Shown in pieces: positions 51,331-61,965 of a DNA stretch of 64,000 bases; position 1 is the stretch's first letter, and every line of letters starts with the position of its first letter. The position numbers and the translations under genes are program-made. The notes under the pieces were generated by a model. The model saw only the letters and a program-made list of their open reading frames with translations. It did not search any database and was not told the origin of the DNA. This DNA is from JAGNNV01 sp031392925 (lineage in GTDB: Bacteria; Acidobacteriota; Vicinamibacteria; Fen-336; JAGNNV01): contig JANMVV010000009.1 of the NCBI GenBank assembly GCA_031392925.1, positions 11,384-75,383 on the forward strand, written 5' to 3'.

Positions 51331-52434
51331 TCAGGCCTGCTCGATCGAATCCGGCGGCGGCGCCAGGTTCGCCGAGGGGTTCAAAGTCACCGAGGTCAGA
51401 CTCGCGTGGTAGCTCTGCACCAGCGCGGTCAGCAGGGCGGCGACGAGAGGCCCGATCACAATGCCGATGAAGCCGAAGGCGCTCAAGCCTCCCAGCAGGC
51501 TGAGCATCAGGACCGGCGTGCTTACCTGCGACTTGCCCGAGAGGAGCAGAGGGCGGATCACGTTGTCCACGTTGCCGAGGATGAGGATGCCCACGAGCAG
51601 AAGGGCGATGCCCTTGGTGACCGAACCGGAGAGGATGAGCCAGGCCGAGGCCGGGAGCCATATGAGCGTCGCGCCCATCATGGGCAGAAGGGCCAAGAAA
51701 CCGATCATCACGCCCCAGAGCACGGCCCCCGGGATACCGAGGAGGGCGAAGGTGGTGCCGCCAATCAACGCCTGGATCGCAGCGATCGCGAGGGTTGCGG
51801 TCACGCTGGCCAGAACCAGGTCGTTGGTGATGGTCATGAGCCGCTCGTTCTGTTCGGGCTCGAAAGGCAGCACCCGGCCTAGATCGTCCCTGAACGTGGC
51901 CCAGTCGCGGACAAGAAAGAACATCAGGACCAGCGTAATCGTGAGGGAGAAGAAGAAGCTGGCGAGACCCTTCAGCACGCCTCCGGCGCTGCCCGCGATG
52001 AACTGCGCGGCCGCCCCGATGCTGCTCGTGACCCTTGCGATGGCCTCGTCCTCGGGGGGCAACCCGGGCACTCTGTCCCGCAGCCACTGCCAGCCCTGGT
52101 GAAGCCACGCGGAGGGCCCGGATCCGTCGTGAAGCCGGGACTCGAGATAGGAGACGGCGGTGGAGCCTTCGGACAACAGGGTCGTGCCCACGAAGATCAC
52201 CGGCAGCACCAGCAGCACGACAACCAGCAGTGTCAGTACGAGCGCGGTGCGGGTGGGTCCAAGCCGGCGCTCCAGGCGCTTGCGAACGGGGTCGAGACAG
52301 ATGGCGAGGACCAGCGCCCATCCGATCTCGACCAGGAACGGCTCGGCGACACGGTAGCCAAGCCAGAGAATGAGCGCGACTGCGCCATAGAACACGATCC
52401 GCGAGCTGGGCTGGGGCTGAGGATTCTGCTGCAT
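51331..52434 (-). CDS. AI-2E/PerM-family membrane permease
   Basis: 367 residues from ATG 52434. Seven or eight helices are visible (FYGAVALILWLGYRV, LVLTLLVVVLLVLPVIF, FFFSLTITLVLMFFLV) with the family's C-terminal block ALLPMMGATLIWLPASAW and VIRPLLLSGKSQVSTPVLM. These proteins export small molecules or ions; AI-2 export is only established for some members. Isolated gene, 147 bp from the barrel gene. Confidence 0.9.
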   Translation of the reverse strand: MQQNPQPQPSSRIVFYGAVALILWLGYRVAEPFLVEIGWALVLAICLDPVRKRLERRLGPTRTALVLTLLVVVLLVLPVIFVGTTLLSEGSTAVSYLESRLHDGSGPSAWLHQGWQWLRDRVPGLPPEDEAIARVTSSIGAAAQFIAGSAGGVLKGLASFFFSLTITLVLMFFLVRDWATFRDDLGRVLPFEPEQNERLMTITNDLVLASVTATLAIAAIQALIGGTTFALLGIPGAVLWGVMIGFLALLPMMGATLIWLPASAWLILSGSVTKGIALLLVGILILGNVDNVIRPLLLSGKSQVSTPVLMLSLLGGLSAFGFIGIVIGPLVAALLTALVQSYHASLTSVTLNPSANLAPPPDSIEQA

Positions 52435-52621
52435 TCGAGGCGCGAGAGTAACACGTGTTCCCGCCGGGCTTCGGTGACACCTCGCCGTCCCGTCGCCTCG
52501 CATTTTTTCGGCTGGGCACAGGTCCGCGATGCGGCGGACCCGAGGGGAGCTATTCGAAGGAACGCCACCGCCGAATCGGGGTCGGGTAATGAAAGTGGAG
52601 GGTGGTCGAGAACGTTCCGTT

Positions 52622-54001
52622 CTACACGCGACCGAGGACGTGCCGCAGCGCGGGCTCCAGCTTCGGATACGAGAACTCGAAACCCGAGTCGAGCGCCTTC
52701 TCTGGATTGACCCGCGCGCTCGCGAGGAGCAGGGGATCGGTCATTTCTCCCAGCAGCACCTCCAGCGCGAACCGGGGAACCGGAATGACCGCCGGCCTCT
52801 TGAGGACGCGACCGAGAACCCGCGTGAACTCGGCATTCGTCACCGGCTCGGGGGACGTGGCGTTCACGGGACCGCGGACGGAATCGTTCGTGAGGAGATG
52901 GTGGACGAGATAGAGCCAATCGTCGAGAGCGATGAAGCTCCACCACTGACGGCCGGAGCCGAGCGGTCCGCCAAAGCCCAGGACGAAGGGCAGGAGCATG
53001 GGCGTAAGCGCGCCCCCGGCCGGAGTGAGCACCAGCCCGGTGCGCAGGTGGACGACCCGAATGCCCGCGCCACTCGCGGGCTCGGTGGCACTCTCCCACT
53101 GCACGCAGACCTCGGGAAGAAATCCTTCGCCCCGGGGATCCGATTCGCGGAGGATCCGATCCCCGCGATCGCCGTAGTAACCCGTGGCGGACGCCGAGAT
53201 GAGAACCGCGGGCGGCTTCTTAAGGGCCGCCAGGGTCTCCGCGAGCCTCCGGGTGAAGAGAACGCGCGAGTCCCGGATAAGCCGCTTCTTCGCCTCGGTC
53301 CAGCGCCCTTTGGCGATGGGATCCCCCGCGAGGTGAATGACCGCATCGAACCCCTCCATCTCCGAAGGGTGTGCCGCTCCCTTCTCCGGATCGAACTCGA
53401 TCTCGCGATCGTCGCTGGCCGGACGCCGGGTGAGCCGATGCACCTCGTGTCCGCCGCTCTCGAGAAACGAAACCAGGGCCCGGCCGACGAGCCCGGTGGA
53501 GCCGGTGATCAGAATGCGCATGGGGCCCCGGGTCGCCCGCGCGTGGACTGCGAGGTCCTTGGCCAGAACGCGATGGCGGTAGGCGAAGGTCGCTTCCAGC
53601 TTCCTTCGCACCAGTCCCGATCCGAAGAGATCGCCGAGGAAACCTCCAGGCACCACGTAGCGAATCTGATCCGCCATCACGCTCGAGGCGACTCCTTTTC
53701 GTTCGAATCGATGCGTGTGATCGAACAGATCGAAGGGTCCGGTGCGTTGGACATCTCGGAACAACTCGCCCTCGCGCACCTCCTCGAATTCGGAGAGCCA
53801 GACCATCTGAATTCCCGGAAGCACCGGCACGTGCAGTTCGACGGACTCCCCCACCCTGGGCGGCGCAAACGGCGAGATCACCCGCGGCTCTTCCCAGGGC
53901 GGAGCCAGGCGCTCGAACGCGCCGCGCCTCATATGCCAGGCCCAGGCGGTAGCGGCGTCCACCGGGAGGTCCGAACGGAGGAGAAATTCGCGGGTGGTCA
54001 A
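52622..54001 (-). CDS. SRPBCC domain fused to TIGR01777-type NAD(P)-epimerase
   Basis: About 459 residues. The first ~150 residues are an SRPBCC/START-like ligand pocket (FLLRSDLPVDAATAWAWHM, GPFDLFDHTHRFE). The rest is the YfcH/TIGR01777 short-chain fold: MRILITGSTGLVGRALVSFL, SASATGYYGDRGDRIL, VHLRTGLVLTPAGGAL. No ATG lies near the domain start, so TTG 54001 is used. This fusion is recurrent; substrate unknown. It is divergent from ettA. Confidence 0.88.
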   Translation of the reverse strand: MTTREFLLRSDLPVDAATAWAWHMRRGAFERLAPPWEEPRVISPFAPPRVGESVELHVPVLPGIQMVWLSEFEEVREGELFRDVQRTGPFDLFDHTHRFERKGVASSVMADQIRYVVPGGFLGDLFGSGLVRRKLEATFAYRHRVLAKDLAVHARATRGPMRILITGSTGLVGRALVSFLESGGHEVHRLTRRPASDDREIEFDPEKGAAHPSEMEGFDAVIHLAGDPIAKGRWTEAKKRLIRDSRVLFTRRLAETLAALKKPPAVLISASATGYYGDRGDRILRESDPRGEGFLPEVCVQWESATEPASGAGIRVVHLRTGLVLTPAGGALTPMLLPFVLGFGGPLGSGRQWWSFIALDDWLYLVHHLLTNDSVRGPVNATSPEPVTNAEFTRVLGRVLKRPAVIPVPRFALEVLLGEMTDPLLLASARVNPEKALDSGFEFSYPKLEPALRHVLGRV

Positions 54002-54110
54002 GGGTCGACTCTCAAAAGGGACAGGCCATGAAGCAAGGTGGGGGGCAATGTGAGAGTATCGCGGGCTGGCCGATCCAGGATATCGGCCCGTACGAATCGA
54101 GGAGAACAAG

Positions 54111-55772
<1,662 letters not shown>

Positions 55773-55813
55773 GGTCCAGCCCAACCAACGATTGGCAGAG
55801 GGGCCGGCCCCAG

Positions 55814-57148
55814 CTATTTCTTAATAAAGTCGATCGCGTTCTTGACGTCGATCCTGGTGGCCGTGATCCCGTTCCCAGGATCGGTGATCGGACGTCCCGA
55901 ACCCTTGAGGGCGTTCTCGAGCTCGTCCGTGGTGGCCGAGGGCTTGGCCTGAAGCATCAGGGCCAGAGCACCCGCCACGTGGGGTGCGGCCTGGGACGTC
56001 CCTGCGAAACCGGCTACGCCGCCACCCAGGCCCGACGAGGTGATGGCAGCGCCTGGAGCCAGGAGGTCGATGGCGGAACTGCTGTTCGAGAAGCAGGTGA
56101 TCTTGTCGGCGGAGGTGGATCCGTCGGTGCAGCCGAAACTGATCGTGCCCACGTTGGCGTCATAGACCGCGCCCACCGCGATCGCGCCGGTGAGGCACGC
56201 GGGAGCCCCGATTTCCGACTTGTTGCCGGAGTTGCCCGCGGACGACACGGTCAGGGTTCCGCGCGCGCGGAGCGTGTTCACGGCCTGAGCGAGGCCCGCG
56301 GTGAACGAACTCGCGGTGTCACACTGACCCGGGAAGCTCCCGAAGACAAGGGAGGTGTTCACGATCTTCACCGAACGCTGGGTGTTGATGATCCAGTCGA
56401 ACGCCTTCATGAGCTGCGTGGACGAAGCGGCGGCACCCGTCTTGTCGAGAACGCGGACCGCGACGATGTCCGCGTCGGGAGCGACACCCCGCGGGGCCAC
56501 CCGTCCGCCGGACGTGATGATGCCGGCCACGTGGGTTCCGTGGCCCTGCTCGTCTTCGGCCGATCCGGGGCCCGACGCCTCGGTCTTGCCTCCCGGACAG
56601 CAGCCGGTGCCGTCGGCATTGGTGCAAAAGCACTGCTGGGCCACGATGTCGTCGGCCAGGTCGGGGTGATCCGTGTCGATGCCGGTGTCGAGCACCGCGA
56701 CCACGACTCCCGCTCCAGTGATGCCCTGGGCCTGGACATCGCGGGCGCGGATCAGCTCCGTGCTTTCGGCGAGCGCCATGTGACCGGGCACATCGAGGTC
56801 GATCTTCTGGACCCGGTAGTCACGAACGAGCTTCATGAGGCCTTCGTAAGTCACGAACCCGCCCACCACCGAAATGTTCGTGAAGGTGTCGGTGACCCGG
56901 AACTCGCTCGGAGTGATCTGATCGAGGACGGCGTCCCGCCGCTCCGCGATCGCCTTCGAGCGGGCGCCGAGGTCGGTGAGAGAAAGATCGTCGCCTGCGA
57001 AGAGGACGACCACCCGGACGCTCGGAGACTCGGCGATCGACGAGAGAACGGCGGCGCCCACCACACCCGGGGTGGTCATATGGGCATCGCCGGCCTGGGG
57101 AACGAGAAAAGTGGCCAGGAGGACGAGGGCGAACAGAACACGTTTCAT
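55814..57148 (-). CDS. Secreted subtilisin-like serine protease (S8)
   Basis: 444 residues. Signal peptide (VLFALVLLATFLVPQAGDA), an inhibitor-I9-like propeptide (about 40-130), then the catalytic domain: Asp in VAVLDTGIDTDHPDL, His in GHGTHVAGII, Ser in GTSQAAPHVAGALAL. A Cys-rich insertion (CFCTNADGTGCC) near residue 175 is unusual. The stop is 41 bp from the ettA stop (convergent), and a porin gene lies 18 bp upstream. Confidence 0.95.
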   Translation of the reverse strand: MKRVLFALVLLATFLVPQAGDAHMTTPGVVGAAVLSSIAESPSVRVVVLFAGDDLSLTDLGARSKAIAERRDAVLDQITPSEFRVTDTFTNISVVGGFVTYEGLMKLVRDYRVQKIDLDVPGHMALAESTELIRARDVQAQGITGAGVVVAVLDTGIDTDHPDLADDIVAQQCFCTNADGTGCCPGGKTEASGPGSAEDEQGHGTHVAGIITSGGRVAPRGVAPDADIVAVRVLDKTGAAASSTQLMKAFDWIINTQRSVKIVNTSLVFGSFPGQCDTASSFTAGLAQAVNTLRARGTLTVSSAGNSGNKSEIGAPACLTGAIAVGAVYDANVGTISFGCTDGSTSADKITCFSNSSSAIDLLAPGAAITSSGLGGGVAGFAGTSQAAPHVAGALALMLQAKPSATTDELENALKGSGRPITDPGNGITATRIDVKNAIDFIKK

Positions 57149-57166
57149 GATCTGGTGGTTCCCTGG

Positions 57167-58417
57167 CTAGAAGATGAACTGCGTCTGGATTCGAAGTTCC
57201 TTGGCCGTCTCTTTGACCAAGTCGTCGTGCAGAGAGCGGAAATCCGCCACCACCTTGAGGGTGTGCTTGAGGACGAAGTAGTTGAAGACGCCGCCTTTTT
57301 CGCTGCGCTTGTTCGAGGGCGTCCGGTCCGAAGGATCGTACTCGGCGAAGCGCGCCGCGATCTCGATCTTGTCCTTCTTGAGGAAGTAACCGGCCTCGAC
57401 GTTGTAGCCGTTCGAATGGAAGGCGCCCCCCGACTGCGTGGCCGGGCCCGAGGTGGCTGACGAAGTGCCGCTCACCGCCTCGGGCTTCCGCTTGCGGTTG
57501 TAGTACTCGGCAAAGAGCGAGAAGCCCTTGTACTTGTACATGAGATCGGCGCTCAGAATGGTGGTGTTGAGATCGGTGAGGTTGGTGGCGCCGGAGAGAT
57601 CGTTGTTCTCGAACTGGCCGGCGATGGCGAGCAGGGGTTTGTCCCACCCTTCAAAGGCCGACTCCGAGTATGCGACCTTGCCGAGGGGCTCGAAGCTCAC
57701 CCGCGCGTTGTACTGGAGCTTGGTGTTGTCGTTGGAGGTGCGGCTTGCCGAGTTCCCGTTGAAGACGCCGGCGAAATACTCCACCTTGTCGTTCGCGACC
57801 CGGCCGAGGATCTCGACACCGATGTCGCGGCCGCGGCTGAACTCGCCGCCGAGCAATGACCGATCGGCGAACTGCAGGTGACCCGAACTCGTCATCTCCT
57901 GCCGGCCCAGCGGTACCTTGAACTGGCCGATCCTGATTTTGAAGGAGCCCTTCTTCGAAGCATCCCAGGTGAGCTGGGCGTCCTCGAGCGGGGTTTGGGT
58001 GGAAGCGCCCGCCTCGGGCCCGGCCCACGAGAGCTGAATCTCGTAGGTCAGTTCCTTCTTCCAGAACCAGCCCTCGAGCGAGGTCTTGGCGCGGCGGATG
58101 CGGAACGACGGCTTCGACTGCCCGTCTTCCGTGGTTCCGGGCAAGCGCACATTGCTCGGGGGAATCTCCTCGGCGAACCGGAACTGAAGGCGGTTCGACA
58201 GCGAAATCTCCGCGTTATCGAGAGTCAGGGTGGTCGCCCCGTCCTCGTGAACGATCTTGTACCCCCCGGTCGGGGCGGGGGCTGGCGGTGCGGTCGCGGC
58301 AGCGCCGTCGACTTCGGCCGTCACTTTCGCGACGGCTTCCTTCAATGAGGCGGGACCGGCTCCGGCCGGATCGACGCTGGCAACCATCAGGGCGAGCACG
58401 TGGACGAAATGCAGCAT
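57167..58417 (-). CDS. Phosphate-selective porin O/P-like outer-membrane protein
   Basis: 416 residues. Signal-like N-terminus, a short Ala/Pro linker with TATAPPAPAPTGG pattern, then antiparallel strands typical of OprO/OprP: FRIRRAKTSLEGWFWKKELTY, LGRQEMTSSGHLQFADRS, ARVSFEPLGKVAYSES, ending in Phe (RIQTQFIF). It likely forms a 16-strand anion or general porin. A GGAGGGGGAATC ribosome site precedes it. Confidence 0.9.
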   Translation of the reverse strand: MLHFVHVLALMVASVDPAGAGPASLKEAVAKVTAEVDGAAATAPPAPAPTGGYKIVHEDGATTLTLDNAEISLSNRLQFRFAEEIPPSNVRLPGTTEDGQSKPSFRIRRAKTSLEGWFWKKELTYEIQLSWAGPEAGASTQTPLEDAQLTWDASKKGSFKIRIGQFKVPLGRQEMTSSGHLQFADRSLLGGEFSRGRDIGVEILGRVANDKVEYFAGVFNGNSASRTSNDNTKLQYNARVSFEPLGKVAYSESAFEGWDKPLLAIAGQFENNDLSGATNLTDLNTTILSADLMYKYKGFSLFAEYYNRKRKPEAVSGTSSATSGPATQSGGAFHSNGYNVEAGYFLKKDKIEIAARFAEYDPSDRTPSNKRSEKGGVFNYFVLKHTLKVVADFRSLHDDLVKETAKELRIQTQFIF

Positions 58418-58495
58418 GATTCCCCCTCCAGGGGTGGAAAGATCCGGGCGACAGAGTTTTGGGATACGGCGCGAAAACGCGGGTGTGGGCAGAGC

Positions 58496-58807
58496 TTAAA
58501 CCGACTTTCGCGCCACGCTCTTCCGGTCGATGGCGGCGGCCAGAGAGAAGTCCTTCTCCGAAATGCCGCCGACATCGTGGGTGCTCAGGGCAAGCCTCAC
58601 CACGCTGTACCGGATATCGATGTCCGGATGGTGATCGGCCTCCTCGGCCATGGCGCCCACGCGGGCCACGAACTGGAGTGCTTTCGGGAAGGTCTCGAAC
58701 TTGAACTCGCAGCGTAGGGCGCCGCGGGACAAGGTCCAGCCGTGAAGCTCGGGCAGCCTGTTTCGAATCTCCGAAATCGAAAGTGCCTTCAGTTTCTTCG
58801 TCGCCAT
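58496..58807 (-). CDS. phhB: Pterin-4a-carbinolamine dehydratase
   Basis: 103 residues from ATG 58807. GWTLSRGALRCEFKFETFPKA, then EEADHHPDIDIRYSVVRLAL and STHDVGGISEKDFSLA are the PCD/DCoH signature, including the HHPD catalytic motif. It regenerates dihydrobiopterin after aromatic hydroxylation, but no hydroxylase is nearby. The longer frame upstream is a shadow of pcnB. Confidence 0.95.
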   Translation of the reverse strand: MATKKLKALSISEIRNRLPELHGWTLSRGALRCEFKFETFPKALQFVARVGAMAEEADHHPDIDIRYSVVRLALSTHDVGGISEKDFSLAAAIDRKSVARKSV

Positions 58808-58844
58808 CGCCGCCGCCTCTCGTGCTGTTGAACGTCTTTTCCGA

Positions 58845-60284
58845 CTAGACCGCGGGGCCCTTGGGCCGCCCGGGACGCCTTCGCCCCCGGCGCCGGACCG
58901 GGCGCCTCGGACCATCGGTGGACCTGGGCGGGTGGGGCTGGGACGCGCCCGATTCAGGGCCGCTCGCCGCCCCGCCATCGACGGTGTCCACCGTAGCACC
59001 GACCGCCACCTCGCGCCAATGCTGCACGACCTCCGACTCCAGTCCGTGAATTTCAGCCAAAAGCAGCGCTTCCTGGAAGTACGGCTTCCGGGAGAGGTTT
59101 CGCTCGGTGCCGGGCGGAAGGTCCGTGCGGTGAAGTTTCGAGCCGACCGCGGCGAGGAGGCCGAGGCGCTCGATGTCGCGCCGCGCGAAGGGAAGACTGA
59201 TGGCGGTCTCGCCGTGAGCGACGCTCGGGCCGTGCCCCAGATCGGCTTCCTCGTCGAGTTCGACCATCTCGGCCACCACATCGGTCTCATCCAACTGGCC
59301 CTCGAGAACCCCTTCGGGCCGGGGCTCCTCGATCTCCTCCTGGAAATCGCGCGGACCGTCGACATCGACGAAGGGACGCCTGCGGGCGGTGGCGCGCAGA
59401 CCGCTCGAGAGCGGAATGCCCAGGGGGGGCAGAAGATGGGCGATGAGGATCGCGTTGGAAAGAGCCGCGTCGGACCCGATCCGGTTGCGGTACTCGTCGA
59501 GGGTCGCGAGGGTGTCGAGAAGCCCGGTCTCGCCGCGGCTCAGGGCCTTGTGCGCCTCGGGGAAGATGTAGGCAAGGAGGCCGGTCGCATAAAGCTGCTC
59601 GAAGGTGGAGCGCGCGGATCCCTGGCGCAGGATCTTGTAGATCTCGTCGAGGATCCGGACGTGCGAGCTTTTCACGATCTCGCCGCGGCGGGCGCGGATC
59701 GCCTCCTGGGCCTCGCGGTCGATCCGGAAACCGAGACGGCAGGCGATGGCCACCGCTCGCATCATGCGCACCGGGTCTTCGCGGAAGCGCTCGTCGGGAT
59801 CGCCGATCACCCGCACGCGTTTGGCCTCGAGATCCTCGATGCCGCCCGTATAGTCGATGATCGAGAAATCGGCGATGTCGTAGAACATCGCGTTGATGGT
59901 GAAGTCGCGGCGGAAGGCGTCTTCTTCGGGCGTGCCGAACGTGTTGTCCCGCTTGACGATGGTGTCGCCTTCTTCAGGCTCGGCCTTTCGGCGGAAGGTG
60001 GCAACCTCGACGACCTTGTTGCCGAAGCGGACATGGCACAGCCGGAAGCGCCGGCCGATGATGAAGCAATTGCGGAAGAGCTTCTTCACCTGCTGGGGCG
60101 AGGCGTCCGTGCCGATGTCGAAGTCCTTCGGCTTACGCCCGAGAAGCAGATCCCGAACCCCACCGCCCACTAGAAACCCCTTGAACCCGGAACTCCGGAG
60201 CCGATAGAGAACACGCAGCGGATCGGGATCGATCTGCTTCCTGGAGAGCGTGTGCTGCGAGCGGGCGAGGATCCTCGGTTGCAT
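58845..60284 (-). CDS. pcnB: Poly(A) polymerase/CCA-adding-type nucleotidyltransferase (PcnB-like)
   Basis: 479 residues. LARSQHTLSRKQIDPDPLRVL, FLVGGGVRDLLLGRKPKDFD and CFIIGRRFRLCHVRFG match PcnB. The catalytic Asp pair is in DFDIGT, and the second conserved block is RRDFTINAMFYD. The C-terminus (from ~450) is rich in Pro/Arg, as is common in this family. It adds A to RNA 3' ends. Spacing to phhB is 37 bp. Confidence 0.93.
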   Translation of the reverse strand: MQPRILARSQHTLSRKQIDPDPLRVLYRLRSSGFKGFLVGGGVRDLLLGRKPKDFDIGTDASPQQVKKLFRNCFIIGRRFRLCHVRFGNKVVEVATFRRKAEPEEGDTIVKRDNTFGTPEEDAFRRDFTINAMFYDIADFSIIDYTGGIEDLEAKRVRVIGDPDERFREDPVRMMRAVAIACRLGFRIDREAQEAIRARRGEIVKSSHVRILDEIYKILRQGSARSTFEQLYATGLLAYIFPEAHKALSRGETGLLDTLATLDEYRNRIGSDAALSNAILIAHLLPPLGIPLSSGLRATARRRPFVDVDGPRDFQEEIEEPRPEGVLEGQLDETDVVAEMVELDEEADLGHGPSVAHGETAISLPFARRDIERLGLLAAVGSKLHRTDLPPGTERNLSRKPYFQEALLLAEIHGLESEVVQHWREVAVGATVDTVDGGAASGPESGASQPHPPRSTDGPRRPVRRRGRRRPGRPKGPAV

Positions 60285-60315
60285 TCAGTGTGGGCTTGTG
60301 TTCCTGGAAACTCTT

Positions 60316-60618
60316 CTATCGACCGCGTTTGGGATTATATGCGCCGCGCCGCACGGCTCGGGAAATAACCGTCATTGAGGAGAAGATGTGATGCGAATCG
60401 AAGCCCCGCCGATAAAGCTCCCACAGAGCCAGCGCCCGGCCCGTGCGCCCGTTACCGTCCGCAAACGGATGGATGGCCTCGAAGCGGTGATGGACGATGG
60501 CCGAACTCAAGACCGGGGAGATGCCTGGCGCGTCCTTGTTCCACCATTCCAGCAACTCGAACATCAGACCTGAAACATCCGAAGGCGGCGGCGGCACAAA
60601 CTGGCCCACATGAGTCAA
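60316..60618 (-). pseudogene. Fragment of a Fic-domain protein
   Basis: 100 codons contain the Fic active-site motif HPFADGNGRTGRA and the preceding AIVHHRFEAI, VPPPPSDVSGLMFELL. Full Fic proteins have about 100 further N-terminal residues before VPPPP and a C-terminal portion after the HIFS helix. Here a stop lies two codons upstream, and the C-terminus degenerates into basic residues. AMPylation activity would not be expected from this remnant, although the motif itself is intact. Confidence 0.75.
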
Positions 60619-60640
60619 GCGTCAGTCAAGTATGGGTCAA
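60614..60640. repeat. Three TTGAC/GTCAA words at 11-bp spacing
   Basis: GTCAA occurs at 60614-60618, 60625-60629 and 60636-60640, one helical turn apart, just upstream of the Fic fragment. On the minus strand each reads TTGAC, the first five bases of a -35 consensus. It may be a short tandem duplication or a binding array. Confidence 0.6.
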
Positions 60641-60711
60641 GTTGGCCCGCCGGCGAGGGATGCGAAACATTTCCTGGGTAGCTCTTCAGGAAGACGGCCA
60701 TCCTGTGCCGC

Positions 60712-60990
60712 CTACCCGCGAGGGTCTATCGTCTGCTCTCGTCGCTCCCGTTTGTCGGACCGCGCCGCCGGTCGCGTCGCCATCTTCGATCCCCGCATCG
60801 CCGCCCTCAGCGCTTCATTGACCGCGGCGGCCGTGGGGAACGCCTTGGCAACCTCCGGCTCCAGAAGGACCAGATTCACTCCAGCCTTGTACCGCTCTGC
60901 GTACTTTCCACGCACTCCCCCCGTCATCGAAGCGAAGTCGTACTCCGCTCGAAGATCCGGGTCCGGCACGGCCTTATTGCCCTTTTTCAT
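60712..60990 (-). CDS. BrnA-like antitoxin
   Basis: 92 residues. DPDLRAEYDFASMTGGVRGKY and NLVLLEPEVAKAFPTAAAVNE form the motif of small antitoxins that pair with BrnT (DUF497)-type toxins. The C-terminus is basic (ATRPAARSDKRERREQ). The start overlaps the 3' end of the BrnT reading frame by 17 bp, which is the normal toxin-antitoxin order. The frame is intact although the toxin is broken. Confidence 0.75.
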   Translation of the reverse strand: MKKGNKAVPDPDLRAEYDFASMTGGVRGKYAERYKAGVNLVLLEPEVAKAFPTAAAVNEALRAAMRGSKMATRPAARSDKRERREQTIDPRG

Positions 60991-61298
60991 AGAACCTGCG
61001 CTCGCTAGAGGTTGCCCGTCTCGCGCTGATTAATCGAACTGCCTCACCGCGGTCCGTGTGAACCACCACAAAGGATACGCCCGGACACGGACGCTCCGAT
61101 GGTGGTGAAACGGTACTCATCTGTCGAATGCTGAGGGTCAGCAAACGTGATCCCGAGCTGATCACCCATGACCGTGCCCGCCTCGTGGAAGTCGACGCCG
61201 TGTTTGGCCAGGTTGGCGAGTGCCTTCTGAGGGTCCCACGCGAGAATCACCCAGCGATCGGACGCGGTGACCCTTCCAGCACAGGTCCATTTGTGCAA
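60974..61298 (-). pseudogene. BrnT (DUF497) toxin disrupted by a one-base frameshift
   Basis: The first frame gives LAWDPQKALANLAKHGVDF and FADPQHSTDEYRFTTIGASV, typical BrnT, but ends early after GRILCGGSHGPR. The next frame immediately continues the family pattern: VVVHTDRGEAVRLISARRA, ending YEKGQ. Deleting one T of a CTTT run (61070-61072) restores a full-length protein of about 107 residues. The change is either a real inactivating mutation or a sequencing error. Confidence 0.8.
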
Positions 61299-61310
61299 CC
61301 ACCCGTTGCA

Positions 61311-61892
61311 CTATTCCTCAGCATAGGAGGCCTTCGCCTGTTTCAGGATGCGGACTCCGCCGCGGACGACCAGGGCGCACACCGCGGCGCCGATGAAGAG
61401 GTCGGGCCAGGCCGAGCCGGTGACCATGACCAGGAGGCCGGCGACCATCACGCCGACGTTGACCTGGACATCGGTGGTGGAAAAGATCCAGCTCGCGCGC
61501 ATGTGAATCTCGCCGTGGCGGTGCTTGCGGAGGAGGACGACGCAGGCGGCGTTGGCGACGAGGGCCAGAGCCGAGATCAGAATCATCAGCAGGGACATGG
61601 GCTCACTGCCGCTCACCGCGCGACGCGCAATCTCGAAGACGATCCCCACCGCCAGAGCCAACTGGATCACACCGCTCACCGCAGCCGCGTGCGTCTTGCG
61701 CCGCGTGGTGGAACCCACGGCGAGCAGAGCGACGGTGTAAACCCCGGCGTCGGCCAGCATGTCCAGAGAGTCGGCGATGAGCCCCGCCGACTGCGCGACC
61801 CACCCAGCAGCCAGCTCAACGACGAACATGACCGCGTTGATGCCGAGAAGGAGAACCAACGTTCGCGTCTCGACCTTACTCGCCGTGCCCAT
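61311..61892 (-). CDS. Cation diffusion facilitator family transporter
   Basis: 193 residues from ATG 61892. Six helices with the metal site motif AGLIADSLDMLADAGVY in helix 2 and STTDVQVNVGVM in helix 5 identify the CDF family (zinc/cobalt/cadmium efflux). It lacks the usual C-terminal cytoplasmic domain of about 85 residues, so it is a short form. A His-rich loop (RKHRHGEIH) lies between helices 4 and 5. Confidence 0.87.
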   Translation of the reverse strand: MGTASKVETRTLVLLLGINAVMFVVELAAGWVAQSAGLIADSLDMLADAGVYTVALLAVGSTTRRKTHAAAVSGVIQLALAVGIVFEIARRAVSGSEPMSLLMILISALALVANAACVVLLRKHRHGEIHMRASWIFSTTDVQVNVGVMVAGLLVMVTGSAWPDLFIGAAVCALVVRGGVRILKQAKASYAEE

Positions 61893-61965
61893 ACGCGTCA
61901 GCCTAATGGCACGGACCAAGGCACCCGCACCCTCGGGTGGCGCAGAGCGCAATCGGCGTACTCCC

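Noticed and set aside
54002..54109. 36-residue N-terminal extension of the SRPBCC-epimerase fusion
   Set aside because: It would nearly abut the ettA start in the divergent promoter region, has no similarity to the SRPBCC domain and leaves no room for promoters.
55800..55811. GGGGCCGGCCCC palindrome between ettA and the subtilase
   Set aside because: No loop and no T-tract on either side, so it is not a convincing terminator; it could be chance in GC-rich DNA.
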